In this document: piece after piece, positions 7,877 to 15,306 of the stretch
Layout of the letters: each line of letters opens with the position of its first letter
Position numbering within the stretch: position 1 is the stretch's first letter
NCBI GenBank assembly: GCA_002394965.1
Contig: DGVL01000111.1
Coordinates: 1 to 20,698, forward strand
Length of the DNA stretch: 20,698 bases
Source of the DNA: Lachnospira sp. UBA4285
GTDB lineage: Bacteria > Bacillota > Clostridia > Lachnospirales > Lachnospiraceae
Direction: 5' to 3'
Program-made: the position numbers and the translations under genes
The notes under the pieces: model-generated
The model's database searches: none
The model's input: the letters and a program-made list of their open reading frames with translations, nothing else
What the model was told of the DNA's origin: nothing

Positions 7877-7877
7877 T

Positions 7878-8315
7878 TTATCTCAGAAGTGCGGCCACCA
7901 CTTTGCTGATGGTCTTTCCTTCCGCTTTCCCCTTAAGAGCCGGCATTACAGTCTTCATGATCTGACCCTTGTTCTTCGTCGCGATCAGATCGGAAAACTG
8001 CGTCGTGAGCACTTCGCGTATCTCATCCTCGCTCATCATCTTCGGCGCATATTCTTCGATCACCTTGTAGCGGAACGCATACTGTTCCTTTAAGTCCGGT
8101 CTCGTTGCCGGGCAGGTGTCGATCTCTTCCTTCACCGCGTTCAGTTCCTTCAGAATTGCCCTGTCGACGAGATCCTCCGGAATACTGTCTCTCTCCCCGG
8201 CATCAATCCCGGCTTTCTTCACAGCCGACACCAGAGAGGAGATCGCCATCTTGCGTTCCTTGTCGTGCGCTTTCATGGCGGCAATCATGTCTTTCTGAAG
8301 TGTTTCAAGCTTCAT
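7878..8315 (-). CDS. yqeY: GatB/YqeY domain protein
   Basis: This small all-helical protein belongs to the YqeY family, which shares its fold with the tail domain of the GatB amidotransferase subunit. Its precise cellular role is not settled. The 145-residue length is typical. Features include the N-terminal MKAHDKERKMAISSLVSAVKKA, a glutamate-rich middle (ILKELNAVKEEID), and the C-terminal MKTVMPALKGKAEGK..SKVVAALL segment. The ATG at 8315 is preferred over the GTG at 8330 because GAGGAAG lies at normal distance upstream. It is separated by about 100 bases from the GTPase-NYN gene before it and by 55 bases from echA after it. Confidence 0.93.
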   Translation of the reverse strand: MKLETLQKDMIAAMKAHDKERKMAISSLVSAVKKAGIDAGERDSIPEDLVDRAILKELNAVKEEIDTCPATRPDLKEQYAFRYKVIEEYAPKMMSEDEIREVLTTQFSDLIATKNKGQIMKTVMPALKGKAEGKTISKVVAALLR

Positions 8316-8391
8316 CTCATACTTCCTCACTTTCTAAACATTGTTATACACCTTTTCCCGGAACTTTGACGTTCTTTTATCAATACACAAG

Positions 8392-8418
8392 TGCAGGCAC
8401 AGCAACTGTGCTGTTGCA
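8392..8418 (-). terminator. Short hairpin directly after the GTPase-NYN gene
   Basis: GCACAG and CTGTGC form a six-pair stem with a three-base loop, flanked by matching TGCA ends, immediately after the stop codon. On the minus strand it is followed by CTTGTGTATTG, which is only mildly T-rich, so it would be at best a weak terminator. The rest of the gap (8316-8391) contains TGTATAAC, which resembles a -10 box, but no convincing -35 box at proper spacing. Confidence 0.3.
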
Positions 8419-11094
8419 TCACAAGCTGCGTCTGCTCATTTCTTCCAGGAAGCTGTCATCTGTCTGCGGTATGGCGCCGAGTTTCAGGCAGGTTAGCCGC
8501 ACAAGATTGTCATCTGTCACCACCGTGATTCGGTAACGCCCTGCGGCATCGTGTACATACTTCTCGATAAATGCATCGGCCGGCTCATCGGTCCTGGTGT
8601 AGATGACCTGCAGTTCTCCATCGCGCGCGACACTGCCAAGGCTCCCTTTCTTCCGGTATGCGTCAAAGACCACGACCACTCTGCATCCGAGCCACCCCTG
8701 CCAGGCAGAGAGCATGCTGCAGAGTTTCTCTGCAGCCGCGTTCAGATTCACCTCACGCAGCCCGGCCAGTTCGTCCATCTTATAAAGAAGATTATAACCA
8801 TCAATAAGGTACATCTTCGGGCGATCCGCCGCTGCCGGGGAGTGTCCGGCACGGCCATATGTTCGGACGGTTGTGTGGCCCCAGCCTTTCACGCCGCCGC
8901 GACCGCGCTCGCGCCTTTCCATCTCGGCCATGATCTCGTTTAAATCTGCTTCTTCTTTTTTCGCCTGTTCCTTCCGCTGCCTTGCGTATCTCCTGCTGTC
9001 AGGCAACGTCTTATTTTCAGCGTTGCTTTCAGCGGCGGAACTATCCGGTGATGCCGCACCTGCGTCTTTTTCCGGCTCATTCTGTTCTTCCGGATGAAAC
9101 GCTCTCTCAACGTGCATATAATACGGCACTTCGTTCCACGGTACCGGATAGCCGGCGCCGTTGGCACAGAACACCGAACCTGTCGGCTGCCGCAGATCCG
9201 CCTCCGGGTCATACCCGGCAGCGGTGATGACCTCATCCGGGTTGTGGCATATGTCATAGCCGTCATACTCCAGCCGGATCTCTCCGTTCCCTTTCGTCAC
9301 AGCCCGTAGCTGCTGTGCATATCCGTCAAGGATCGATGCCGGCGCGCGTCCCGTCAGTACAGCGACCGCGCCGGATGCGTCCTCCTGAATCTGCGGGGCG
9401 TCCGCGTGAATCCCCATTGCATCCAGGTCCGTCATGACGCGGCCGATGGCCTGCTGCGGAAACCTTGCGGTGAATGCTTCATACGGTTCCAGGAGGATGC
9501 AGCGAGTGCTCATCAGTCCCTGCCTCACAGCCCGGCAGGCGGCCTCGCGAAAATCACCCCCACTGGTGTGTTTTACACTTGCGCGCCCGGTGAGCAGCGT
9601 GATCCGCACGTCTGTCAGCAAGGCTCCTGTCAGTACGCCGTGAAAGCCACGGCCTGGCGCGCATTTCTGTCTCAGGCTTCCCAGAATCATCTTCTGCCAT
9701 CGCAAGGGAAGTACATCCGCAGGACATATGCTGTCCACTGTCACACCGCTGCCCCGGGGCGCCGGAGAGAGAAGAACGTGAACCTCCGCGTAATGGCGGA
9801 GCGGTTCAAAGTGGCCGATTCCCTCGACTTCCTCTTCCAGTGTCTCGCGGTACACGACCTTCCCCGGCCCGAAGGAGATATCCTCGCCGAATCGCTCCAT
9901 TACCTTCGTCTTCAGTACTTCCGCCTGAACGTGCCCCATCAGACGAACCTGTATTTCTTTCGTCCGCTCATTCCAGGTGAATCCCAGAAGCGGATCTTCT
10001 GCCTCTATACCTTTGAGCTTCTGGTACAAGGCAAACGGATCCTCGCCATCCGGCGGGATCACACCGAAGCTCATCACCGGCGCAAGCTGCGGCGGCCGCA
10101 CCCCGGAGTTTCCGCCGAGACCCTGTCCGGCAGAAAGGGCTGTGAGTCCCGTGACCGCCACATAACTCCCTGCGGCTGCCTCCGGGAGCTGTTCGTAACT
10201 CTCACCCGAATAGCTGCGGATCTGATCGATCTTTTCCTGCATCTCCTGCCCGTTTTCCGTCTCATATCCGACGGTCTGGCGGGCTTTCAGCACTCCGCCG
10301 GTCACCTTGAGGAACGTCAGTCTGCGGCCGGACGCGTCGCGCCCGATCTTCACGGCGCAGGCTCCGAACAATTCCGGATATTTTTTCTGCACTGTAAAAA
10401 GTTCAAGGCCGCGCACCAGCGCATCCACGCCTTCCATGTGAAGCGCCGAACCGGAAAAAACCGGAAAGAACTGCCGGCGTGCGGCAACTTCTGCCGCCGC
10501 AAAGGCTGCGATCTTTCCGGACGCAAGATATGAATTCAGCAGCTCTTCATCGGTAAGTGACAGTTCTTCCTCTGTCTGAGAAGACAATCCCTCAAGCGTT
10601 CCGTCCTCCGCAGACCTGACGCTGCGCATGTCAATGCAGTCTTTAGAGAATTCCCGGCGAAGCTGATGGTACACGCGCTCAAAGTCCGCGTTTGGCAGAT
10701 CCGTTTTGTTGATAAAAATACAGGTCGGGATGCGGTAACTGGCAAGCAGGCGCCAGATCGTCCGGGTGTGGGCCTGAATGCCGTCCGCCGCACTGATGAC
10801 AAGGACCGCCTGGTCCATGGCGGCAAGCGCGCGCTCGGTCTCGCCCGAAAAATCCACGTGTCCCGGCGTATCCAGAAGCACGGCATCAAGGGCGTCTGTC
10901 CGGATCCGGGCGCTCTTCGCAAAGATCGTGATGCCGCGCCTGCGCTCCGTATCATCCTGATCCAGATGCGCGTCGCCGTGGTCCACGCGGCCTGCTCTCC
11001 GGATCATCCCTGTCGTGTACAGGAGCGCCTCGGAGAGCGTCGTCTTGCCGGCGTCCACGTGGGCCACCATTCCTATGACTGCTTGTTTGACCAT
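8419..11094 (-). CDS. Tet(M)/EF-G-like ribosomal GTPase fused to a C-terminal YacP/Rae1-like NYN domain
   Basis: The 891-residue protein has two parts. Residues 1 to about 668 form a translational GTPase of the Tet(M)/Tet(O) ribosomal-protection type: P-loop AHVDAGKTT at 11-19, RRGITI at 52-57, DTPGH at 75-79, NKTD at 129-132, then EF-G-like domains. A charged, low-complexity linker follows (about 669-759). Residues 760-891 match YacP-type NYN domains: LIDGYNLL (Asp765), VVVVFDAYR (Asp811), EPADAFIEKY (Asp840) and VVTDDNL (Asp861/862), the acidic residues expected of a PIN-like RNase site. B. subtilis YacP is Rae1, an endoribonuclease that cuts mRNA in the ribosomal A site, where Tet(M)-type GTPases also bind. 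The start has GAGAGG upstream and lies 9 bases behind the DUF853 gene. True tetracycline resistance should not be assumed. The nuclease role is inferred. Confidence 0.9.
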   Translation of the reverse strand: MVKQAVIGMVAHVDAGKTTLSEALLYTTGMIRRAGRVDHGDAHLDQDDTERRRGITIFAKSARIRTDALDAVLLDTPGHVDFSGETERALAAMDQAVLVISAADGIQAHTRTIWRLLASYRIPTCIFINKTDLPNADFERVYHQLRREFSKDCIDMRSVRSAEDGTLEGLSSQTEEELSLTDEELLNSYLASGKIAAFAAAEVAARRQFFPVFSGSALHMEGVDALVRGLELFTVQKKYPELFGACAVKIGRDASGRRLTFLKVTGGVLKARQTVGYETENGQEMQEKIDQIRSYSGESYEQLPEAAAGSYVAVTGLTALSAGQGLGGNSGVRPPQLAPVMSFGVIPPDGEDPFALYQKLKGIEAEDPLLGFTWNERTKEIQVRLMGHVQAEVLKTKVMERFGEDISFGPGKVVYRETLEEEVEGIGHFEPLRHYAEVHVLLSPAPRGSGVTVDSICPADVLPLRWQKMILGSLRQKCAPGRGFHGVLTGALLTDVRITLLTGRASVKHTSGGDFREAACRAVRQGLMSTRCILLEPYEAFTARFPQQAIGRVMTDLDAMGIHADAPQIQEDASGAVAVLTGRAPASILDGYAQQLRAVTKGNGEIRLEYDGYDICHNPDEVITAAGYDPEADLRQPTGSVFCANGAGYPVPWNEVPYYMHVERAFHPEEQNEPEKDAGAASPDSSAAESNAENKTLPDSRRYARQRKEQAKKEEADLNEIMAEMERRERGRGGVKGWGHTTVRTYGRAGHSPAAADRPKMYLIDGYNLLYKMDELAGLREVNLNAAAEKLCSMLSAWQGWLGCRVVVVFDAYRKKGSLGSVARDGELQVIYTRTDEPADAFIEKYVHDAAGRYRITVVTDDNLVRLTCLKLGAIPQTDDSFLEEMSRRSL

Positions 11095-11103
11095 TATCCT
11101 CTC

Positions 11104-12747
11104 TTACCGTCTCAAAAGGGTATTCAGCAGGCCGCGGCCTATGCTGGCTCCGACATTGCCTCCCAGCGTCTTTCCGAACGACCCGAAATTCTTACCCAGG
11201 TTCTTTCCGACTTCCCGACCGACCGTTCCGGCCAGCGTGCTTCCCACCTGACTGATCGCCTGTTTTCTTTTCCTCTCGGCCGCTTCCTGTTCCTTCTGTC
11301 TGGCCTTTTCTTCCGCTGCCGCCTGTTTTTCCCTTGCCTTCTCCTCAGCAGCCTGCTGCTTCTCCAAGGCCTTCGCCTGCGCCGCTTCTGCGGCTTTCTG
11401 CAGTTTCGCCTGCTTTTCCGCGGCTTCCTGCTCTTCTTCCTGTCGCTTCTCCTCTTCCGACTGCTGTGTCAGCTTTTCGTAAGCGGACTCCGGATCAACG
11501 GCCTGCGCGTATTTGCTGAACAGAAGGCTGCTCGTGACGCAGCGCTGTATATCGCCTTCCGGTGCGGCACTCATGGAACACTGCGGCGGAAGGATGGTGA
11601 CCTTCTGTGCCATCCCCGGAACGCCGTCTTCATCCGGCACAGACACAACCGCCTCGCCGGTGCCAAGCCCCAGTATCGTCTCATATGTGTCAAATGCCGG
11701 GTTCACGCGGAATGAATCCGCCGCGGCTTTCACACCCTTCTGGTCGGCCGGCGTGTACGCCCTGAGCCCGTGCTCAATCCGCGTCTGAAGCTGCGAGAGG
11801 ACTCCGTCCGGAATATCCCGCGGATTCTGTGTGCAGAAAAAGATTCCGACACCCTTGGAGCGGATCAATTTTACGACCTGTTCGATCTTGTCCTGGAGCG
11901 CCTTCGGCGTGTCTGCAAACAGCAAATGCGCCTCATCAAAGAAGAAGACCATCTTCGGCAGTTCACAGTCACCAACCTCCGGCAGATTCTCCAGCAGCTC
12001 GCTTACCAGCCAGAGAAGAAACGTGGAGTACAGCTTCGGATTGCCGATGAGACTGCGGCTGTCGAGCAGATTGATGCTCCCGCGCCCGTCTGGCGTTCTG
12101 GTGAGCCAATCCGTGACGGACAGCGCCGGCTCGCCGAAGAACGTATCGCCGCCGGCGATTTCAAGCGCGGCCACCGCCCGAATAATGGCACCGATCGAGG
12201 CCTGGGATATCTTCCCGTACTGCTCCTCGAAATCTTTTGCGTGATCACCGGTGTACTTCAGCATAGATTTCAGGTCTTTGGTGTCAATCAGAAGCAGCCG
12301 GTTTGTATCTGCGATGTTGAACACGATCGACAGAATGTCACTCTGCAGCTCGTTCAGTCCGAGGATCCGGGAGAGCAGCATCGGTCCCATGTCCGAGATC
12401 GTTGTGCGCAGCGGAATTCCGGTCTTCCCGAAGAGATCCCACACTGTGACCGGGCTGCCCGCAAAGCGGAAACCCGCCTCGTCAAGCCCGAGCTGCTTTC
12501 TTCTCTCCGCCACTTTCGGACTGTCCTGTCCTGCTTCCATGAGCCCGGTCACATCGCCTTTAACGTCTGCCATGAATACCGGTACGCCCAGCTGCGAGAA
12601 GGATTCCGCAAGTACCTTGAGCGTCACGGTTTTTCCGGTTCCCGTCGCTCCGGCCACCAGCCCGTGCCGGTTGGCCATGCCGGGAATCAGCATCACCTGC
12701 GTACCGTCTGCAGCGGATCCCAGCCAGATTCTGCCTTCTTTAACCAT
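11104..12747 (-). CDS. HerA-like DUF853 (YjgR-family) ATPase with long coiled-coil tail
   Basis: This 547-residue P-loop ATPase belongs to the DUF853/YjgR branch of the HerA-FtsK superfamily, whose biological role is unclear. Walker A is GATGTGKT at 33-40. Walker B is MVFFFDEAH with Asp271 and Glu272. A sensor-like FFCTQNPRDIP lies at about 303-313, and an arginine-containing QTRIEHGLRA at 321-330. From about residue 427 to 502 there is a strongly charged Glu/Ala/Gln/Lys coiled coil, then a Gly-rich end (VGREVGKNLGKNFGSFGKTLGG) that looks like a glycine-zipper helix. No signal peptide is present. AGGGGTGG precedes the ATG. The gene follows the glycosyltransferase by 30 bases and precedes the GTPase-NYN gene by 9, so those two are probably made together. 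Confidence 0.92.
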   Translation of the reverse strand: MVKEGRIWLGSAADGTQVMLIPGMANRHGLVAGATGTGKTVTLKVLAESFSQLGVPVFMADVKGDVTGLMEAGQDSPKVAERRKQLGLDEAGFRFAGSPVTVWDLFGKTGIPLRTTISDMGPMLLSRILGLNELQSDILSIVFNIADTNRLLLIDTKDLKSMLKYTGDHAKDFEEQYGKISQASIGAIIRAVAALEIAGGDTFFGEPALSVTDWLTRTPDGRGSINLLDSRSLIGNPKLYSTFLLWLVSELLENLPEVGDCELPKMVFFFDEAHLLFADTPKALQDKIEQVVKLIRSKGVGIFFCTQNPRDIPDGVLSQLQTRIEHGLRAYTPADQKGVKAAADSFRVNPAFDTYETILGLGTGEAVVSVPDEDGVPGMAQKVTILPPQCSMSAAPEGDIQRCVTSSLLFSKYAQAVDPESAYEKLTQQSEEEKRQEEEQEAAEKQAKLQKAAEAAQAKALEKQQAAEEKAREKQAAAEEKARQKEQEAAERKRKQAISQVGSTLAGTVGREVGKNLGKNFGSFGKTLGGNVGASIGRGLLNTLLRR

Positions 12748-12777
12748 CTGCCACCCCTTTCGCGCAATTCGTGCGCC

Positions 12778-13686
12778 TCAGACCTTTTCGTCGAGTATAT
12801 AGCGAGGTCTCCCCTTGACCTCCTCATAAATCTTCGCAAGATAATATCCGATGATGCCGAGGCTGATCATGATGATGCTCCCCGTGAAGCACAGAAGTAT
12901 GATCACCGTCGTGAATCCGCCCAGCGCCACACCCATGATTTTCTGGACCAGCGCCGTGACGCCCAGTGCAACCGCGACGATGAGCATAATGACACCAAGC
13001 ACCGTCACCAGCTGCATGGGGAATGTTGTGAAGGACGTGATATTCGTCAGCGCGTAGCTTATCAGCTTTCTGGTCGACCACTTGGATGTCCCGGCCTGCC
13101 TCTCCTGCACGTCATACTCTACTTTCGCCGTTTTAAAACCGATCCAGGAAGAAAGCGCGCGGAAAAAGGCATTTTTTTCCGGCATATTCACAAGCACCGT
13201 CACAGCCTTGCGGTCTAGAAGCTTGAAATCCGAGGCATTCGACATGTCAATACCTGTCGCGCGGCTGATAATGCTGTAAAACATCTTCGCGGCCGCCCTG
13301 TGACCGCCTGTCTCCTCGCCGCGGCTCCTCTTCACTCCCTCAACGATCTCGTATCCCTGCTCCCAGAGACGGTACATCTCAACCAGTTTCTCCGGCGGAT
13401 GCTGCAGATCACAGTCGATCACCGCCGTGCAGTCGCCGCGCGACTCCCGAAGCCCCGCAAAGATCGCCGATTCCTTGCCGAAATTCCTCGAAAAGCCCAG
13501 GCCGTGGATATTCGGATCTTCCGATGCTTCTTCCCGGATAAGATCCCAGGTTCTGTCCGCGGATCCGTCATTTACAAAGATCAGTTCATACGGAATCTTC
13601 TCCCGCTTAAGGATCCCGCTGATCATGTCCGCGGCCCTTCTGATATTTTCTTCCTCGTTGTATGCAGGAATGACGACTGATATCAT
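12778..13686 (-). CDS. Family 2 glycosyltransferase, GtrB/Dpm1-like, with two C-terminal membrane helices
   Basis: The protein probably moves a sugar from a nucleotide donor to polyprenyl phosphate on the inner face of the membrane. It has 302 residues. The GT-A fold starts MISVVIPAYNEEENI, with FVNDGSADRTW near residues 38-48, the metal-binding DCDLQHPPE near 91-99, and the SRNFGKESAIFAG segment typical of this group. ALSSWIGFK and the ERQAGTSKWS motif follow. Two hydrophobic helices lie at about 231-255 and 265-290, as in bactoprenol glucosyltransferases and YkcC. The start abuts the stop of the small gene before it with no gap. Donor and acceptor cannot be told from sequence. No partner flippase (GtrA) is present nearby. 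Confidence 0.92.
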   Translation of the reverse strand: MISVVIPAYNEEENIRRAADMISGILKREKIPYELIFVNDGSADRTWDLIREEASEDPNIHGLGFSRNFGKESAIFAGLRESRGDCTAVIDCDLQHPPEKLVEMYRLWEQGYEIVEGVKRSRGEETGGHRAAAKMFYSIISRATGIDMSNASDFKLLDRKAVTVLVNMPEKNAFFRALSSWIGFKTAKVEYDVQERQAGTSKWSTRKLISYALTNITSFTTFPMQLVTVLGVIMLIVAVALGVTALVQKIMGVALGGFTTVIILLCFTGSIIMISLGIIGYYLAKIYEEVKGRPRYILDEKV

Positions 13687-13998
13687 TTATTCCCCTTCTT
13701 CATCCGGCTTCAGTCCCTTGCGCACCCAGGAATTGTACCGGGCGTTGTAATACTGCGCTTCCTTCTTCGCGATCCAGTTCTCCCGGTCCGAGAGAATCGC
13801 CATCATCTCATCGGCGATCTCCTCGGCAGACCTCGGGTGTGCCTCATGAAGGTACCCGCACATGCGCCCCATGGCCTTCTCCGTCTTCAGGTTCATGGCA
13901 AGAACCGCTGCCAGTTCAGCCGGATATCCCATCCGGACAATCGTGTCCGTCAGCTCCTGTCTGAGCCGTTCTCTCTCTGCCTTCCGGTACTCCTCCAT
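13687..13998 (-). CDS. Small helical protein of unknown function
   Basis: I do not recognise this 103-residue protein. It is highly charged and looks all-helical. The N-terminal part has Arg/Glu-rich helices, the middle is MCGYLHEAHPRSAEEIADEMMAIL, and the end is an aromatic segment (ENWIAKKEAQYYNARYNSW). No signal peptide, membrane helix or cysteine cluster is present. Its ATG lies 49 bases inside the 3' end of the larB-larC2 fusion, with only a weak GAGG upstream, and its TAA directly touches the glycosyltransferase start, so it is tightly built into the operon. A later start (Met23) is possible but would remove a well-formed helix. The sustained open frame and gap-free spacing support it as a real gene. 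Confidence 0.72.
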   Translation of the reverse strand: MEEYRKAERERLRQELTDTIVRMGYPAELAAVLAMNLKTEKAMGRMCGYLHEAHPRSAEEIADEMMAILSDRENWIAKKEAQYYNARYNSWVRKGLKPDEEGE

Positions 13999-15293
13999 AC
14001 GCTCTCTGCCTCGTCCCGGATGTCGCTCACGGTTCTCCCGCTGCTTTCAGCCGCCGCCATCAGATCATCGGCCTCCGCCTTGACCCGCCGGCAGCCGTAG
14101 CCTTCGCTTACCTTCACTCGCACTCTGCCAGCACTCGTCTCGCAGACTTCCTCCCGCCTTCGCAGGACAGCTCTTTCCTTAACCGTCTCCCGGATTCCGA
14201 TCGTCGTCGTCAGGGCAAAAATCTGCTTCTCGAATTCCGCCATTCTCTCCGGGTCGCACAGGACAGTCAGGACCGTCCCCGGCCTGCTTTTTTTCATGCC
14301 CGCCGGTATCGTGAAGACATCCCGCGCACCGGCTGCCATCAGCCTGTCCACGGCAAATGCGATCTCCTCGCCGCTCATATCATCGAGATTGCACGAAAGT
14401 TCCCCGATGCGGTCCCTGTCCCGCATATTCGCCCCGTTCTGCAAGCACGGCGCGCCTTTCCCTTCCTGCCCGGCATTGTCAGAATACTCGTCACCGGCAT
14501 CTCCGGATACCCCGGGCACCTCTGCCTTTTCATGTTCCGGCATCCCCATGCGGTTGATGCGGTTGGCTGAAAAGGCGGCGCCAAATCCGTTGTCAATATT
14601 GACGACTGTGACGCCTGAGGCACAGGAATTCATCATGGAGAGCATCGCCGCAAGGCCCTTGAACGAAGCGCCATACCCGACACTGGTCGGGACAGCAATG
14701 ACAGGGCAGGAAACCAGACCTCCCACAACACTTGCGAGCGCCCCTTCCATACCTGCCACGGTGATAACAACCGAGGCGCGCACCAGTTCGTCAAGATGCG
14801 ACAGAAGGCGCGTGAGCCCCGCAACCCCCACATCGTAGAGCCGCAGCACCTTGTTTCCGTAGAACTGCGCGGTCAGAGCTGCCTCCTCCGCCACCGGAAG
14901 GTCACTTGTCCCGGCACAGACCACAGCGATCGTGCCCGCCGGATGGCGGGATTCCTCACGGGGTTCAAGGCCTCCATACACACCGATTCTGGCTGTCTCG
15001 TAGTAGCTGAAGTCGCTCTCGCCTGTGAGTTTTCCGGCTTTCTCACGGTCAAGCCTTGTCACGAGAATGTGCCCCTGACCGTTATCTCGCAGTGCTCCGG
15101 CGATCCCGCGGATCTGCTGTGCGGTTTTCCCCTCACCGTAAATAACCTCCGTCGCCCCCTGACGGGTATGACGATGGAGGTCAACTTTGGCATATCCAAG
15201 ATCTTCGAACGGTTTTTCCTTCAGAGAGATGACCGCCTCCTCAGCTGTCATCTCTCCTCTTTCTACTTTTTTTAAAATTCCGTATTCATCCAT
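13950..15293 (-). CDS. larB: LarB-LarC2 fusion for nickel-pincer nucleotide cofactor synthesis
   Basis: Residues 1-250 are LarB, which carboxylates and hydrolyses nicotinic acid adenine dinucleotide at the start of nickel-pincer cofactor synthesis. Visible motifs are KVDLHRHTRQGATEVIYGEGKT (37-57), CAGTSDLPVAEEA (126-138), TSVGYGASF (203-211) and NSCASG with Cys224, the conserved cysteine that attacks the pyridinium ring. After a low-complexity linker (about 251-296), residues 297-438 match the C-terminal half of LarC (LarC2): LSCNLDDMSGEEIAFA, AGARDVF, MKKSRPGTVLTVLC and TTTIGIR. LarC is the CTP-dependent nickel insertase. LarC1, LarE and a Lar enzyme are not in the window. Whether this fusion is common in the lineage cannot be judged here. 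It starts 13 bases after the DUF308 gene. Confidence 0.9.
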   Translation of the reverse strand: MDEYGILKKVERGEMTAEEAVISLKEKPFEDLGYAKVDLHRHTRQGATEVIYGEGKTAQQIRGIAGALRDNGQGHILVTRLDREKAGKLTGESDFSYYETARIGVYGGLEPREESRHPAGTIAVVCAGTSDLPVAEEAALTAQFYGNKVLRLYDVGVAGLTRLLSHLDELVRASVVITVAGMEGALASVVGGLVSCPVIAVPTSVGYGASFKGLAAMLSMMNSCASGVTVVNIDNGFGAAFSANRINRMGMPEHEKAEVPGVSGDAGDEYSDNAGQEGKGAPCLQNGANMRDRDRIGELSCNLDDMSGEEIAFAVDRLMAAGARDVFTIPAGMKKSRPGTVLTVLCDPERMAEFEKQIFALTTTIGIRETVKERAVLRRREEVCETSAGRVRVKVSEGYGCRRVKAEADDLMAAAESSGRTVSDIRDEAESVWRSTGRQRENGSDRS

Positions 15294-15306
15294 ACAGGCC
15301 GCAGCC

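Noticed and set aside
8320..8390. A promoter for yqeY using TGTATAAC as -10
   Set aside because: No acceptable -35 box lies 16-18 bases upstream; the nearest TTGATA is about 29 bases away. Too weak to list.
8419..11094. Calling the Tet(M)-like protein a tetracycline resistance determinant
   Set aside because: It is far longer than Tet(M)/Tet(O) (891 against about 640 residues), carries a nuclease-like domain, and sits among housekeeping-type genes with no mobile element. Similarity to the GTPase body alone does not support resistance.
12762..12776. Small GCGCA/TGCGC hairpin between the glycosyltransferase and DUF853 genes
   Set aside because: Only a five-pair stem with no T-tract after it; not credible as a terminator, and the genes are 30 bases apart in the same direction.
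11770..13218. A 482-codon open frame on the plus strand
   Set aside because: It is antisense to the DUF853 ATPase and the glycosyltransferase, spans the boundary between them, and has no motif or ribosome binding site. It is a shadow frame.
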